DNA of 64,000 bases from an uncultured Eubacteriales bacterium (GCA_900542935.1 UQPN01000002.1:1-64000); one strand, 5' to 3'; positions 39,907 to 49,254 are shown, counted from the first letter of the stretch. A program made the numbers and translations. Notes: generated by a model not told the origin, from the sequence alone.

Positions 39907-42030
39907 TCAATCCTCGTGCTCCGTCCGCTTTAAAATTTCGTTTCTGATTTCGGGGCAAAGCTTTGTGTAGTACGCGGAAAAGCCGCTTACGCGCACGCGC
40001 AGCGAGCCGTAATTTTCGGGCGTTTTTTCCGCCTGCAGAAGCGTTTCGCGCGATACGTGATTTACCTGAAACTGTACGCCGCCCTCGTTTAAAAACGTTT
40101 CGAACAACGCAGCCGTTTTTGAAAATTTTTCATCGTTTTGTATCATCGAAGGATCGAGCGCAACGTTAAAAACAAGGCTGCCCGTTAAAATTTTCGAAGG
40201 ATCCATATGCGCCACCGATAATAAAAGCGAAGTCAGCCCGTTTTTATCGAGTCCGTGCCATTGTCCTATGCCGATCATAAACGGATCGCCGTGCTTTCTT
40301 CCGTCGGGCGTGGCGGGCGTAGCCGCGCCGAACCACGCAGAGTGCGGATTGTATCCTTCGAAGCAGCCGACAAGAAGTTTATGCCCGAATTCTTCGGAAA
40401 GCGGAGAAATAATTTCGTGCAACGCGTTTGTAACGCTTATGGCTACGCTTTCGGAATGTTCGTCGTTGTTGCCGAAGAATTTTCCGCGGTTGAGTACGTA
40501 GGCGCGCAATTCGCCGTCGCCCCAGTCGTTGTCTAATAGAGTACAAAGCTCTTGCGCCGAAACGCGTTTTTCGTCGTAAACAAGTTGTTTGATGATGGAA
40601 ATCGAATCAATCACGCACATCAAGCCGTTCATATTCAGGTTGGCGGAAAGCCGCTTTGCGCCGCCCTGCGTTGCGCTTTTTGCGCTTTCGATACATCCCG
40701 GCATAAACAAAGAAGAAATCACGTCGGTATCTTTCGAACGCGCGGCATTGAATAAATTCTGATAATTAAGAGCTTCTTTTACGGTATCTTTCAATATCGT
40801 TTTAAATAAAGTCGAAAATTCTTCGTAAGATTTGCAGGCGGCAAACTCATTGCGCCGCCCGTTTAAAAGGGTATCGAGCGAGCGGGCGATATTGATATGC
40901 GCGCCGGTAAAATCCACGCCGCCCGGAAACGCCGTTTCGTTGCAACCCACCGTAGTGTAATTCACGGCGAGCGACAGGGGCAAGCCGATAATTTTCGTAA
41001 AAGCTTCGATTCTCGGCTCGTCGGCAACGAACGCAATGCGTTTATAGCTATCGCGCCGTTCCGCATCGAGAAGTTTGTAAAGCACCGCAAATGGCGTTTT
41101 TTTCGTATGCCGCAGCGAAATCTGCGGGCAGCACATCGGCAGTTCGAGAAGGGCTTCGAGAATAAGATCGGAAAGCTCGTTCCAGCAGTCGTTCATATTT
41201 TCGTCGTAGCCGCCCAAAGCGAAGTGCGATTCGCCGCCCTTACCCGCATTGATTGAAAAATAGGGGGTATTCGCCTTGACGGTTACGAAAAATTCCTGCA
41301 AAAGGCTTTTCGCTTCGTTTCGCGTAATGCTTCCGTTTTGAATATCGCGCGTATAGTACGGGTATAAGTATCTGTCGATCAAGCCGATACTGTCGGGATT
41401 GAAATGAAAGCATATTGAAACGGCGGTAATCGCCTCACGAAAACTCTGCGCGGGAAATCTCGGCGCGCGGCGGCATGCAGCGGCGGTATCGGTAAGTTCG
41501 CGGCGGCGCGCGGAATCCGCAGCGGTTTTCGCAGCGGTTTCAAAGCCGTCCGCAAGCCTTTCGCACCACGCGATCATACCGTTACATACGATTTTTAATG
41601 CGCGCAGATAATCAAGCCGGTCTTTATCGCCCGCGTGCGTTTTTTTCGATTCCTCGATTTTTTTCAGCAAGCCTTCCAAACCTTCTTCGAGAATGAGCTT
41701 GTAATCAAGTACGGAATGTTCCCATTCGAACGTAATAAGATTTTTATACGGTTTTAAATAAAACAGCTCGGCAATCTGTTGCCAACGTTTATAGCCGGGG
41801 CGTTGAAACAAATCGCCGCGAAAACTTCCGTCGAAGCGGAACATGCCGGGCAGGCGCAACTGCGGCTCGCGGACTACCGTCTGATTTTGCATATACGCCG
41901 CGAATTTCAGCGCGTCGACCACGGGATCGGGTTCGCATTCTATGATCCGATCGTAGGCGGTGGCAACGGGCGCGGGATAAATATCCTGCACGTTTGAAAG
42001 TTCAAGTAAAGTCTGTATTCTTTTTTCCAT
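39907..42030 (-). CDS. Glycyl radical enzyme of unknown substrate
   Basis: This 707-residue enzyme of the PFL/glycyl-radical superfamily has the radical Gly at G683 (RVRVSGFSAYY) and the active-site thiyl Cys at C363 in VGCNETAFPGG. The Cys-x-Glu pair (C363, E365) matches the dehydratase/lyase branch (usual motif GCVE), not PFL (Cys-Cys), but the middle Asn and the following TAFPGG are unlike diol dehydratase, choline lyase or hydroxyproline dehydratase signatures I know. It is also shorter than those (about 780-850). A dedicated activase follows and an AraC regulator is divergent, so it is an inducible catabolic enzyme. The substrate is not deducible from sequence alone. Confidence 0.88.
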   Translation of the reverse strand: MEKRIQTLLELSNVQDIYPAPVATAYDRIIECEPDPVVDALKFAAYMQNQTVVREPQLRLPGMFRFDGSFRGDLFQRPGYKRWQQIAELFYLKPYKNLITFEWEHSVLDYKLILEEGLEGLLKKIEESKKTHAGDKDRLDYLRALKIVCNGMIAWCERLADGFETAAKTAADSARRRELTDTAAACRRAPRFPAQSFREAITAVSICFHFNPDSIGLIDRYLYPYYTRDIQNGSITRNEAKSLLQEFFVTVKANTPYFSINAGKGGESHFALGGYDENMNDCWNELSDLILEALLELPMCCPQISLRHTKKTPFAVLYKLLDAERRDSYKRIAFVADEPRIEAFTKIIGLPLSLAVNYTTVGCNETAFPGGVDFTGAHINIARSLDTLLNGRRNEFAACKSYEEFSTLFKTILKDTVKEALNYQNLFNAARSKDTDVISSLFMPGCIESAKSATQGGAKRLSANLNMNGLMCVIDSISIIKQLVYDEKRVSAQELCTLLDNDWGDGELRAYVLNRGKFFGNNDEHSESVAISVTNALHEIISPLSEEFGHKLLVGCFEGYNPHSAWFGAATPATPDGRKHGDPFMIGIGQWHGLDKNGLTSLLLSVAHMDPSKILTGSLVFNVALDPSMIQNDEKFSKTAALFETFLNEGGVQFQVNHVSRETLLQAEKTPENYGSLRVRVSGFSAYYTKLCPEIRNEILKRTEHED

Positions 42031-42064
42031 AATTTTTGCCTCGCTTTTGGCTTTTTATAGATTC

Positions 42065-42094
42065 AGTATAGCGTTCTTGCGTGGGATAAGTCAA
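42065..42094 (-). promoter_or_regulatory. Promoter of the glycyl radical enzyme operon
   Basis: On the minus strand: TTGACT (42089-42094), 18-bp spacer, TATACT (42065-42070). Confidence 0.7.
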
Positions 42095-42134
42095 GAAAAA
42101 ACCTAAACGAGTATTCAAAAAAGAAACAGAATGT

Positions 42135-42194
42135 TTGACAAAATAAAAAATATCCGCTATAATAAAAAATATCCGCTATAATATAAAAATAGCG
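42135..42194 (+). promoter_or_regulatory. AraC-gene promoter with tandem 19-bp repeat and inverted half-site
   Basis: TTGACA (42135-42140), 17-bp spacer, TATAAT (42158-42163). The 19-base unit AAAAAATATCCGCTATAAT is repeated perfectly in tandem (42145-42163 and 42164-42182) and followed by the reverse half-site ATAGCGGA (about 42189). This layout fits binding sites for the AraC protein, which would control both divergent promoters. Confidence 0.75.
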
Positions 42195-42213
42195 GACGAA
42201 GGGGGAAAATAAA

Positions 42214-43017
42214 ATGAATTTCGAATTGTTGTATACCGACGCCGCGCATACGCCCGAAATCGTGGGCGCGAACGACGTAAACAATAAAGCGGGGCGGTAC
42301 GATTTCACCACCGTATGTTACGAAATTTATTTTTCGGAATACGGCGGCACGCGGTCTTTGTATTTTTTTCAGGGCGGCACAACGCGTGAAATCACGATTG
42401 AAAAAGGTAAAATCTATTTAATTCCGCCGAAAATAAGGCATATCGACGAAGTTACGAAAACTTCGGAGGATTGCAGCGGCTTTATTTTGTTTTTAAAATT
42501 TCAATGCGAAGATTTTCTCGGCGATTTACGTATCGTGCGGGGAAACAAGCGTTTTGAAATACTCGCCGATAAATTCCGCCGCGAATGGCTCGGGAGAAAC
42601 CCCGGCTTCCGTATCCGTTGCCATGCGATACTTGCGGAAATTTTCGAAGAATTGCGAAAAAGCGTCGATATATTGTATTCAAAAAAGAAATACGAAATTT
42701 TGCGCCCCGCCGTGGATTATATTCATGAAAATTATCGCGACGAAAAAATTTCCGTGGAAAAATTAAGCGGGATTTGTAAAATCACGCCGCAATATTTTCA
42801 TCGTTTGTTTTTGCGCGCATACGGCGTTACTCCGCATAACTATATCGAAAATCTGCGGCTGCAATACGCAAGAGAACTGCTTGTAACGGGCAAATACGCC
42901 GTGGCGGAAGCTGCTTTTTCCGCGGGGTACGAAAACGCTTCGAATTTTACGCGCAGTTTTCGTCGCTGTTTCGGCGCTTTGCCCGCGGATTTTTTTTCCG
43001 ATAAAAGAATGAAATAA
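42214..43017 (+). CDS. AraC-family transcription regulator
   Basis: This 267-residue regulator has an N-terminal cupin-type sensing domain (YFFQGGTTREITIEKGKIYLIPPKIRHI, about 50-77) and two C-terminal helix-turn-helix motifs (ISVEKLSGICKITPQYFHRLFLRAYGVTPHNYI and VAEAAFSAGYENASNFTRSFRRCFGALPADF). It is divergent from the glycyl radical enzyme and activase, and the intervening DNA carries repeated half-sites. It most likely activates that operon in response to its substrate. The gene ends 5 bases from the convergent spoIIE. Confidence 0.9.
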   Translation: MNFELLYTDAAHTPEIVGANDVNNKAGRYDFTTVCYEIYFSEYGGTRSLYFFQGGTTREITIEKGKIYLIPPKIRHIDEVTKTSEDCSGFILFLKFQCEDFLGDLRIVRGNKRFEILADKFRREWLGRNPGFRIRCHAILAEIFEELRKSVDILYSKKKYEILRPAVDYIHENYRDEKISVEKLSGICKITPQYFHRLFLRAYGVTPHNYIENLRLQYARELLVTGKYAVAEAAFSAGYENASNFTRSFRRCFGALPADFFSDKRMK

Positions 43018-43022
43018 ACTTT

Positions 43023-45365
43023 TCAACTTACGGCGGATTCGGTCGCCGCGCCCTTGTAAAGCCGCACGGCCACCACGGTAATATCGTCCTGCGCGGTTCC
43101 GTTTTCGCGGCGCAGCACTTCGGCAAGTAAGTTATCGGCAATCTCCTGCGGATTATAGCAGGGGATTTTTTTCAGTGCATCCAGTAATTCGCCGGAAGAG
43201 GAAAACGCCGAAGTTACGCCGTCGCTCACGAAAAGCAGAATATCGTTGTCTTTCAGGCAATACGTGGCGGCGGTAGGGCGCATTGCCTCTAAAATACCCA
43301 GCGGCAACGAATTTCCTTCCAGTATTTTCAGCGTATTTTCCGATAAAATAAATCCCATCGGCGAACCGATTTTTACAATGTCCGCTTTGCCGCTGTCCAG
43401 GTCTACCACGGCAACGTCTACGCAGGCAAACGTTTCTTCTTTGCTGAAAGAAAGCAGTTTATTCACTGTGGAAAGCACGAGATCCGAGGGCATTTTTGCC
43501 CGATAAAAACTTTCCAGAAGAGAAATTGCCGTTTCCGATACCTTTTTGGCATATTCGCCGCTGCCCATTCCGTCGGAAAGCGCCACCATAAATTTCCGTT
43601 CGTCGATGCGGATCACCGAATGCGTATCTCCGCTGGCGGTTTCTCCGTGTTTTTTCATGCTTGCCACGCCGAACGCCGCGTCGTAAACGGGTTTTTTGCG
43701 CAGAATACAGCAGAATTTATCATCGGACAGGGTAATTCTTTCCGAAATCATCATCGGCGATTTCAGAACCTCCGAAGCCACAGCCGCAATTTTTTTCACG
43801 TCCGCTTTGCCGTACGTTACCAGCGAAAGCACGGGGGAATCGTCGCCGGAGAACGTCTTGCAAAGCATGGTTTCGCTGCATACGATTCCCGCTTTTTGCA
43901 AAGTCGTCGCCACGGCTTTTTCTTTATCCCGCTGCGATGTGAAAGGCGTGCTTTGTTCCAGTGCCAGACCCTTTAAAATTTCGCTGATCGCCTGCGCTTG
44001 TTTCGATAAAAGCTCTCTGCCGCCGGCGGCATTGTCCGCTTCCACGATATACTTACGGTATTCGGCAAGCTGTTTGTTTACGGCAAACAGCAGTCCGCTC
44101 TGGTCGCGGCAGGCAGCGGCAAGCTTTTCCGGAATATCGATGAGGCTTACTCTTCCTTTGATACAGCCTATTTCAACCAGTTTTTCAATCTGCGCCCGCG
44201 CGTTCGGTTCTTTGTTGCATTCCGAAAATCCGGGGCATCTGCCGCACACGCCGTCGGAAACGCATTTACACATATATTCTTTGGCGCCGTCTTTCGAATC
44301 TTCGGAAGAAAGCGCCGTGAAAGAACTTTCGATTTCGCGGAAAACTGCGGAAATTTCAAACAGCTGTTCGCCGATTGCGGCCCTGTTCCGGTTGATGGCA
44401 ATGCGTGAAAGATGTTTTTCCCGGTAAAACACAAGCTTGTTTTCCGCACGCGCGATTGCCGAAGGCGGCAAAATCAGAAACGCCAGCGACGGCAACAGCA
44501 CGCACAATACCCACGGCACCAGATAAGAAGTCGTCGTTTCAAACACGTTTTCGTAGATACCGAAGAAAAAATAGCATAAAATCAGCGCGAATACGGAAGG
44601 AAGTCTGCCCAGCGGAGCAAAAGCGGCAACCGCCACGCCGAAAACAAAAAATTTTGCCAGCGGCACCCCGGTCAATGCGGCAGGCAAAGCCAGCACAAAC
44701 GCCGCAACGACGGAAGAAGCGTCTTTTACGGCGGCAGAATAAAACAGAAGAATAAAAAACGCCGCGCCGAGGTAAACGTCGGGCGTAAAAGCGCGGCACA
44801 TTCCTATGCCGGAAAGTACGAATAACAGAAGCGAAAAAATGATTTCGTCGGCGCGCAGGCGGCATTTCAAAAGTCGGAACAAAATCGCCTTCACCGCAAC
44901 GGAAAACACGGCAGATAAGAGATAAATCAGCGCCGCCGCGGCGATTTTCTGCACAAGCGCATCGTTCAGAAAAGAAAACACGGGCGGAAGCGAATAAGCC
45001 GAAAAAGGCGCGAATACCGCAAACAGCGCCAGTGCCGCAAACAGCGCGAAAAAGGGGACAGGCGCGGCTTTACGTGCCGATTCCCTGCTTTCTTTGCAGA
45101 GTTTTCCGTAAACGGTAAATCCGATGAATAAAATCACGGCTTCTCCCGCGCACACAAGAAATACGTTACCGCTGAGCGCCACGGCGGACGTCGCCGCGAA
45201 ACAGGCGCAGCAGCCCGTCGGCGACGCATGCGCGGAAAGCGCCGCAAACAGCAGCGCCAGCGCAAACGGTTCGTAATTGTTTCCGAGAAAGAAAAATAAA
45301 GCGCAAAGCGCCGTAAACGTAAAATAAAGTAAAAAGGTTTTTCCGCTGCGTTCGGTCCGGTGCAT
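43023..45365 (-). CDS. spoIIE: Stage II sporulation protein E (membrane PP2C phosphatase)
   Basis: SpoIIE (780 residues) sits in the asymmetric septum and dephosphorylates the anti-anti-sigma factor SpoIIAA, switching on sigma-F in the forespore. The N-terminal third has about ten membrane helices. A cytosolic region with a Cys cluster (CKCVSDGVCGRCPGFSEC, about 370-390) follows, then the PP2C domain (about 570-775) with ALSDGMGSGEYAKK and FVSDGVTSAF, containing the metal-binding Asp residues. SD GGAGGG precedes the ATG, with a TATAAT at 45403-45408. This supports true sporulation capacity. Confidence 0.93.
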   Translation of the reverse strand: MHRTERSGKTFLLYFTFTALCALFFFLGNNYEPFALALLFAALSAHASPTGCCACFAATSAVALSGNVFLVCAGEAVILFIGFTVYGKLCKESRESARKAAPVPFFALFAALALFAVFAPFSAYSLPPVFSFLNDALVQKIAAAALIYLLSAVFSVAVKAILFRLLKCRLRADEIIFSLLLFVLSGIGMCRAFTPDVYLGAAFFILLFYSAAVKDASSVVAAFVLALPAALTGVPLAKFFVFGVAVAAFAPLGRLPSVFALILCYFFFGIYENVFETTTSYLVPWVLCVLLPSLAFLILPPSAIARAENKLVFYREKHLSRIAINRNRAAIGEQLFEISAVFREIESSFTALSSEDSKDGAKEYMCKCVSDGVCGRCPGFSECNKEPNARAQIEKLVEIGCIKGRVSLIDIPEKLAAACRDQSGLLFAVNKQLAEYRKYIVEADNAAGGRELLSKQAQAISEILKGLALEQSTPFTSQRDKEKAVATTLQKAGIVCSETMLCKTFSGDDSPVLSLVTYGKADVKKIAAVASEVLKSPMMISERITLSDDKFCCILRKKPVYDAAFGVASMKKHGETASGDTHSVIRIDERKFMVALSDGMGSGEYAKKVSETAISLLESFYRAKMPSDLVLSTVNKLLSFSKEETFACVDVAVVDLDSGKADIVKIGSPMGFILSENTLKILEGNSLPLGILEAMRPTAATYCLKDNDILLFVSDGVTSAFSSSGELLDALKKIPCYNPQEIADNLLAEVLRRENGTAQDDITVVAVRLYKGAATESAVS

Positions 45366-45541
45366 AATCGCCCTCCGCGATAAATTTTGTTACGATAAAC
45401 AAATTATATCACGGCGATTCGCGAAAAATTTGGCGGTTTTTCGCCGATTTTCCGCAATTTCGTCGTTTCCGCTTTACGGCATTGATTCCGGAAAATAAAC
45501 AGCCGCCATAACCGACAATGCGGATGATAAAAAAGAAAAAA

Positions 45542-45563
45542 GACTTCTCCTTATGGAGAAGTC
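45542..45563 (-). terminator. Terminator of mazF
   Basis: GACTTCTCC-TTAT-GGAGAAGTC (45542-45563), with an A-run before it on the plus strand that reads as a T-run on the minus strand. Confidence 0.8.
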
Positions 45564-45579
45564 CCGACGTTCTCGACGC

Positions 45580-45939
45580 TCAATGCGCTCTTGAATCTAC
45601 CGAAAATCCGAGCGAAATTAAAATGGCGCGGTTTACGCGGCTCATCGCTTCGGGCGGCAGTTCGCCGATGCGTTCTTTCAGTCTGCGTTTGTCCAGAGTC
45701 CGAATCTGTTCCAGCAATATTACGCTGTCCTTGGCAAGTCCGTAAGCGGAGGGCAGTTCGATATGCGTGGGAAGCTTCGCTTTGTTGATTTTGCTTGTTA
45801 CCGCCGCGGCGATCACGGTGGGGGAATATTTATTGCCTATATCGTTCTGCACCACAAGCACGGGGCGTACGCCGCCTTGTTCGCTGCCTACCACCGGTGA
45901 AAGGTCGGCATAATAAAGTTCGCCTCGTTTAACGTTCAT
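45580..45939 (-). CDS. mazF: MazF/EndoA-type mRNA interferase
   Basis: This 119-residue member of the MazF/PemK endoribonuclease toxins resembles Bacillus EndoA throughout: KRGELYYADLSPVVGSEQGGVRPVLVVQND at the start, PTVIAAAVTSKINKAKLPTHIEL, and DSVILLEQIRTLDKRRL. The conserved Arg (QGGVRPV) and Thr (VTSK) of the active site are present. It is normally paired with a MazE-type antitoxin just upstream, but the 210 bases before it hold only the pgi terminator and a promoter region, with no antitoxin ORF. AAGAGGT precedes the ATG. The gene is monocistronic. Confidence 0.92.
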   Translation of the reverse strand: MNVKRGELYYADLSPVVGSEQGGVRPVLVVQNDIGNKYSPTVIAAAVTSKINKAKLPTHIELPSAYGLAKDSVILLEQIRTLDKRRLKERIGELPPEAMSRVNRAILISLGFSVDSRAH

Positions 45940-46072
45940 TTTTTACCTCTTGCGTGAAAGACTTCCCTACGATATAATATGTAATATCGCCGTCTTTCCG
46001 TTCGCAACCGAAGTATAGCCGCGCCGTCGGCGTTTTATACCGGACTTTGAAAAAAAAGTGCGGAAAGCGGCA

Positions 46073-46106
46073 AAAAAATTCCGCCGGACGGAATCGTCCG
46101 ACGGAA
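46073..46106 (-). terminator. Terminator of pgi
   Basis: TTCCGCCGGACG (46079-46090) pairs with CGTCCGACGGAA (46095-46106), one G-U pair, GAAT loop, and an A-run at 46072-46078 on the plus strand. Confidence 0.85.
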
Positions 46107-46149
46107 CACGGCTGTCTGATGCGGCTGTTACATACTTATCAACTAGAAT

Positions 46150-47583
46150 TTATATGATATATTCCGCTTTCTTTTCGGGCAGGGAATCGAGTTCCTGTTT
46201 TTTCTGCGCGTAGCCGGCTTTTCCAAGCAGAGCAAACGTCGCTTTTTTGCCTTCTTCAACGCCCGGCTGATTGAAGGTATTGATGTTGAACATCGCGCCC
46301 GCATATGCCGTCTGCAATTCGAAGAGAAACAGAAGTTCGCCGAGGGTGAACGCGTTCAGTTCGGGAATCCACAGCGTGTAATTCATTCTTCCGGCTTTCG
46401 TCAGCGCGTACGCCGTAGCGGCGTTTTCCGCCTGAATCAGTTCTTCCATCGTGTGTCCGCCGAGGAACGAAACGTCGGGAATGCTTTCGCAGCCGTTCGG
46501 AATGCCGAATTCGCACGCATATTTTTTCAGCGAAAGGAAAGTAACCACTTTATCGTAAGGGCCTTCCGTATACAGCTGTACCTGCGAATGCTGGTCGGTA
46601 ACGCCCAGCGATTTTACGGGCGTCTGACCTACGTTGCAGGGCTTGCCGTCCAGCGTTTCGTTTTTGCCGAGCGATTCCGCCCAAAGCTGGCAATACCAGT
46701 CGGCAAGATATTTCAGATTGTCGGAATAGGGCATCATCACGCCGATGTTTTTGCCTTCGTTCATCGCGGCAACCTGCAATACGGCGCACGCCAGCGCGGG
46801 GTTCTTCGCCATCGAAGAAGAACGGCAGATCGAATCCATATACGCGGCGCCCGCAAGCAAGCCTTTGATATCGATGCCGAGTACCGCCGCGGGTAAAAGC
46901 CCTACGGGGCACAGTTCGGAGAATCTTCCGCCTACGCCGTCGGGAAGAACATAGCTCTTCACGCCGCCCAGTTCGTCGGAAATCTTTTTCAGATTGCCTT
47001 TTTTCGCGTCCGTCGTGAAAATCACGTTGTCTTTTACGGAAACGCCCGCCTTTTTCAGAAGGTCGGCAATCACAAGATACTGCGTCATCGTTTCGCTGGT
47101 AGCGCCCGATTTGGAAATTACGTTAAAGCAGGTTTCTTCGGGCTCGATAACGTCCAGCAAGTCTTTCATTCTGACGGGATCAACGTTATCCTCCACGTAG
47201 AATTTCGGACCTTTCCGCTTGTTGCGGGGCAGATCGTTGTAGTGCAGATGGCAAAGCGCGTTGAACGCCATAATCGGACCGAGCGCGCTGCCGCCGATGC
47301 CGAGCACTACGAAATATTTGAATTTTTTGCGAACGTTTTTCGTCGTTTCCAAAATATCCGCAACGATTTCTTTCTGATTGTAGGGCAGTTCCGTCCAGCC
47401 CATAAACAGTTCGTCTTTGCCGCGGTTTTCTTTCACGTAGGCGTATGCTTTCGACGCCGCGGAGCGGTACGAAGCCAGCTTTTTATCGGTAAAGCCTTTA
47501 TCGCCGAGGAAAGTTTCCGTCATATTGTTGTAATCGAGCGTTACGCGCATCGAATCGCGCCATTCTCTGGTTTTGTAACTCAT
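46150..47583 (-). CDS. pgi: Glucose-6-phosphate isomerase
   Basis: Phosphoglucose isomerase (477 residues) interconverts glucose-6- and fructose-6-phosphate. Signature blocks: FVVLGIGGSALGPIMAFNAL (about 90), NVISKSGATSETMTQYLV (phosphate binding, about 155), VGGRFSELCPVGLLPAAVLG, and the catalytic Glu/His region LWAESLGK and VTDQHSQVQL. The AAAGGAG ribosome site lies about 14 bases from the ATG, with a small hairpin (ATTGT-AAAA-ACAAT) between, which would bring it to normal distance. It ends at a strong terminator. Confidence 0.96.
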   Translation of the reverse strand: MSYKTREWRDSMRVTLDYNNMTETFLGDKGFTDKKLASYRSAASKAYAYVKENRGKDELFMGWTELPYNQKEIVADILETTKNVRKKFKYFVVLGIGGSALGPIMAFNALCHLHYNDLPRNKRKGPKFYVEDNVDPVRMKDLLDVIEPEETCFNVISKSGATSETMTQYLVIADLLKKAGVSVKDNVIFTTDAKKGNLKKISDELGGVKSYVLPDGVGGRFSELCPVGLLPAAVLGIDIKGLLAGAAYMDSICRSSSMAKNPALACAVLQVAAMNEGKNIGVMMPYSDNLKYLADWYCQLWAESLGKNETLDGKPCNVGQTPVKSLGVTDQHSQVQLYTEGPYDKVVTFLSLKKYACEFGIPNGCESIPDVSFLGGHTMEELIQAENAATAYALTKAGRMNYTLWIPELNAFTLGELLFLFELQTAYAGAMFNINTFNQPGVEEGKKATFALLGKAGYAQKKQELDSLPEKKAEYII

Positions 47584-47736
47584 ATTGTTTTTACAATACT
47601 CCTTTGAATTTTTAATACAAAAATATTTTAAAACAATTTGCGCCGTCTGTCAAGGGTTGAAAAGGAAAAAACGAAAAAATTTCTCAAAAATACTTGAATT
47701 TTTTTCATACTCATCAAAAAGGCACGAAAAAGTGCG

Positions 47737-49254
47737 TTAAAACAGCGTTTTCTTCACCTTTTTTACGGGGAACAGCCTGAAAGCTATCCAAAGCAGCAGG
47801 TTTGCCGCCAGCGTGCACACGCCTGATAAAAGCATCGCGGGAACGGCGGAAAGAAATCCCGAAAAGAGTGAATATAACGCTTTGCCGCACGCGGCTACGG
47901 GCGCCGTCAGCGCAAACGCAAGCAGGCATTTTTTCAGCAGCGCGCCCGAAAGCGGGTAGTGCGCAATCAGAAACAGCATGTTCAGACACGCCGTGCATAC
48001 AAACGAAACCGTCATACCTACGGGATAGGCGTACGCGCCGATTTCCGAAGGCAGAAAAAATACGCATAACAGCATCAGCGCCGCGCCGATGAAGTAAAAA
48101 CGCAACGTTTGTTTTTCGTAATTTATCGAATTCAGAATACCCGTGGAAATTAAAGAAACGCTCATCGGCAGCAACATAAACGCGCATTTCGCAATCATTT
48201 CTCCGGCGCCGCGGTCGGAATATAAAAGTTCGCCGAGCGATAATCCGTATACGAAGAAAAAGGGCATGAACAGGCAGGAAAAAGCAAACGCCGAGTATAC
48301 CCCCCGTTCGATGTCCGCCGTCAGTTTTCGGGTGCGTTTTTTATAAAAACTTTCCGAAAATTCCGGCGTCAGCACCAGCGAGATCGCTCCGATGAATGTA
48401 GAGGGGACGGAAAGTACGGGCATCGCCATGCCCGCCGCCACGCCGAACGTACGTAGCGCTTCCGAAGGAGAGAGCCCCGAGCGTATCAGCATTGCGGGCA
48501 AAATTACGGCAACAGCCGAACCTATCAGCGTAGAACACGTGCGCACGGCGGTAATCGGCAACGCCGAAGAAAAAAGCGGACGGAATTGTTTTTTGGGCGA
48601 GCGGATTTTTCCTCCGTCCGCAAAAAACAGAATCACGGATGTCGCAAACGAAGCAAGATAAGAAATCACCACGGCAAAGCATGCAAGCCGCGTTCCCCGC
48701 GCAACCTGGTCGGCTGCGCCGTAATATTCGGGAGAAAAGCGGTTCAGCAGCAAAACGCCGGCAATCACCATCACGGCTTCTTCGAACAATTCCGTCAGAG
48801 CCGGCTGAAAAAATTGTTTTTCGCCCCAGAAACTTCCTCGAATATCGGCATAAACGCATGTGAAGGGCAGCCCGATCAAAAGCAGCGTAAACAGACTGAT
48901 GCAGCGTTCGTCGGAAAACAAAAATCCCGTATGTCGCCCGAAAATAAAGAAAAACACGCATACGGGCAGGGTGAGAATCAGCGAAAAACAAACGCCCGCC
49001 GAAAGCGCGGAATCTCCCGCTTCGTTTTTCCCTTCGGCATAACCTTTCGTTTTCAGTCTCGAAATCGTTATCGGTATACCGCCCGTGCCGATCGTTAAAA
49101 ATACGGCGAAAAGCGAAAGCGCCACCTGATACAGCCCCAATCCCTCCGCGCCGATATACCGCGAAAGCACGATGCGGTATAAAAAACCGAGAGTTCTTTC
49201 CGCCGCGGATAAAATCGTAATAATCGCGGTTGTTTTATAAACGTTGTTTCGCAT
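47737..49254 (-). CDS. SpoVB-like flippase of the MOP/oligosaccharidyl-lipid exporter superfamily
   Basis: This 505-residue membrane protein has about 14 helices and the N-terminal signature KTTAIITILSAAERTLGFLYRIVLSRYIGAEGLGLYQVALSL of the SpoVB/MurJ-type lipid flippases. SpoVB moves cell-wall precursors for the spore cortex. I take the start at 49254, because the longer reading overlaps the divergent LysM gene. No SD exists; TACAAT lies at 49260-49265, five bases before the ATG, so the mRNA may be leaderless. A cluster of Lys at the C-terminus ends the protein. Alternative: a polysaccharide flippase. Confidence 0.82.
   Translation of the reverse strand: MRNNVYKTTAIITILSAAERTLGFLYRIVLSRYIGAEGLGLYQVALSLFAVFLTIGTGGIPITISRLKTKGYAEGKNEAGDSALSAGVCFSLILTLPVCVFFFIFGRHTGFLFSDERCISLFTLLLIGLPFTCVYADIRGSFWGEKQFFQPALTELFEEAVMVIAGVLLLNRFSPEYYGAADQVARGTRLACFAVVISYLASFATSVILFFADGGKIRSPKKQFRPLFSSALPITAVRTCSTLIGSAVAVILPAMLIRSGLSPSEALRTFGVAAGMAMPVLSVPSTFIGAISLVLTPEFSESFYKKRTRKLTADIERGVYSAFAFSCLFMPFFFVYGLSLGELLYSDRGAGEMIAKCAFMLLPMSVSLISTGILNSINYEKQTLRFYFIGAALMLLCVFFLPSEIGAYAYPVGMTVSFVCTACLNMLFLIAHYPLSGALLKKCLLAFALTAPVAACGKALYSLFSGFLSAVPAMLLSGVCTLAANLLLWIAFRLFPVKKVKKTLF

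Noticed and set aside
45940..46149. Hidden mazE antitoxin upstream of mazF
   Set aside because: No minus-strand frame of useful length with an SD exists; the stretch is occupied by the pgi terminator and mazF leader.
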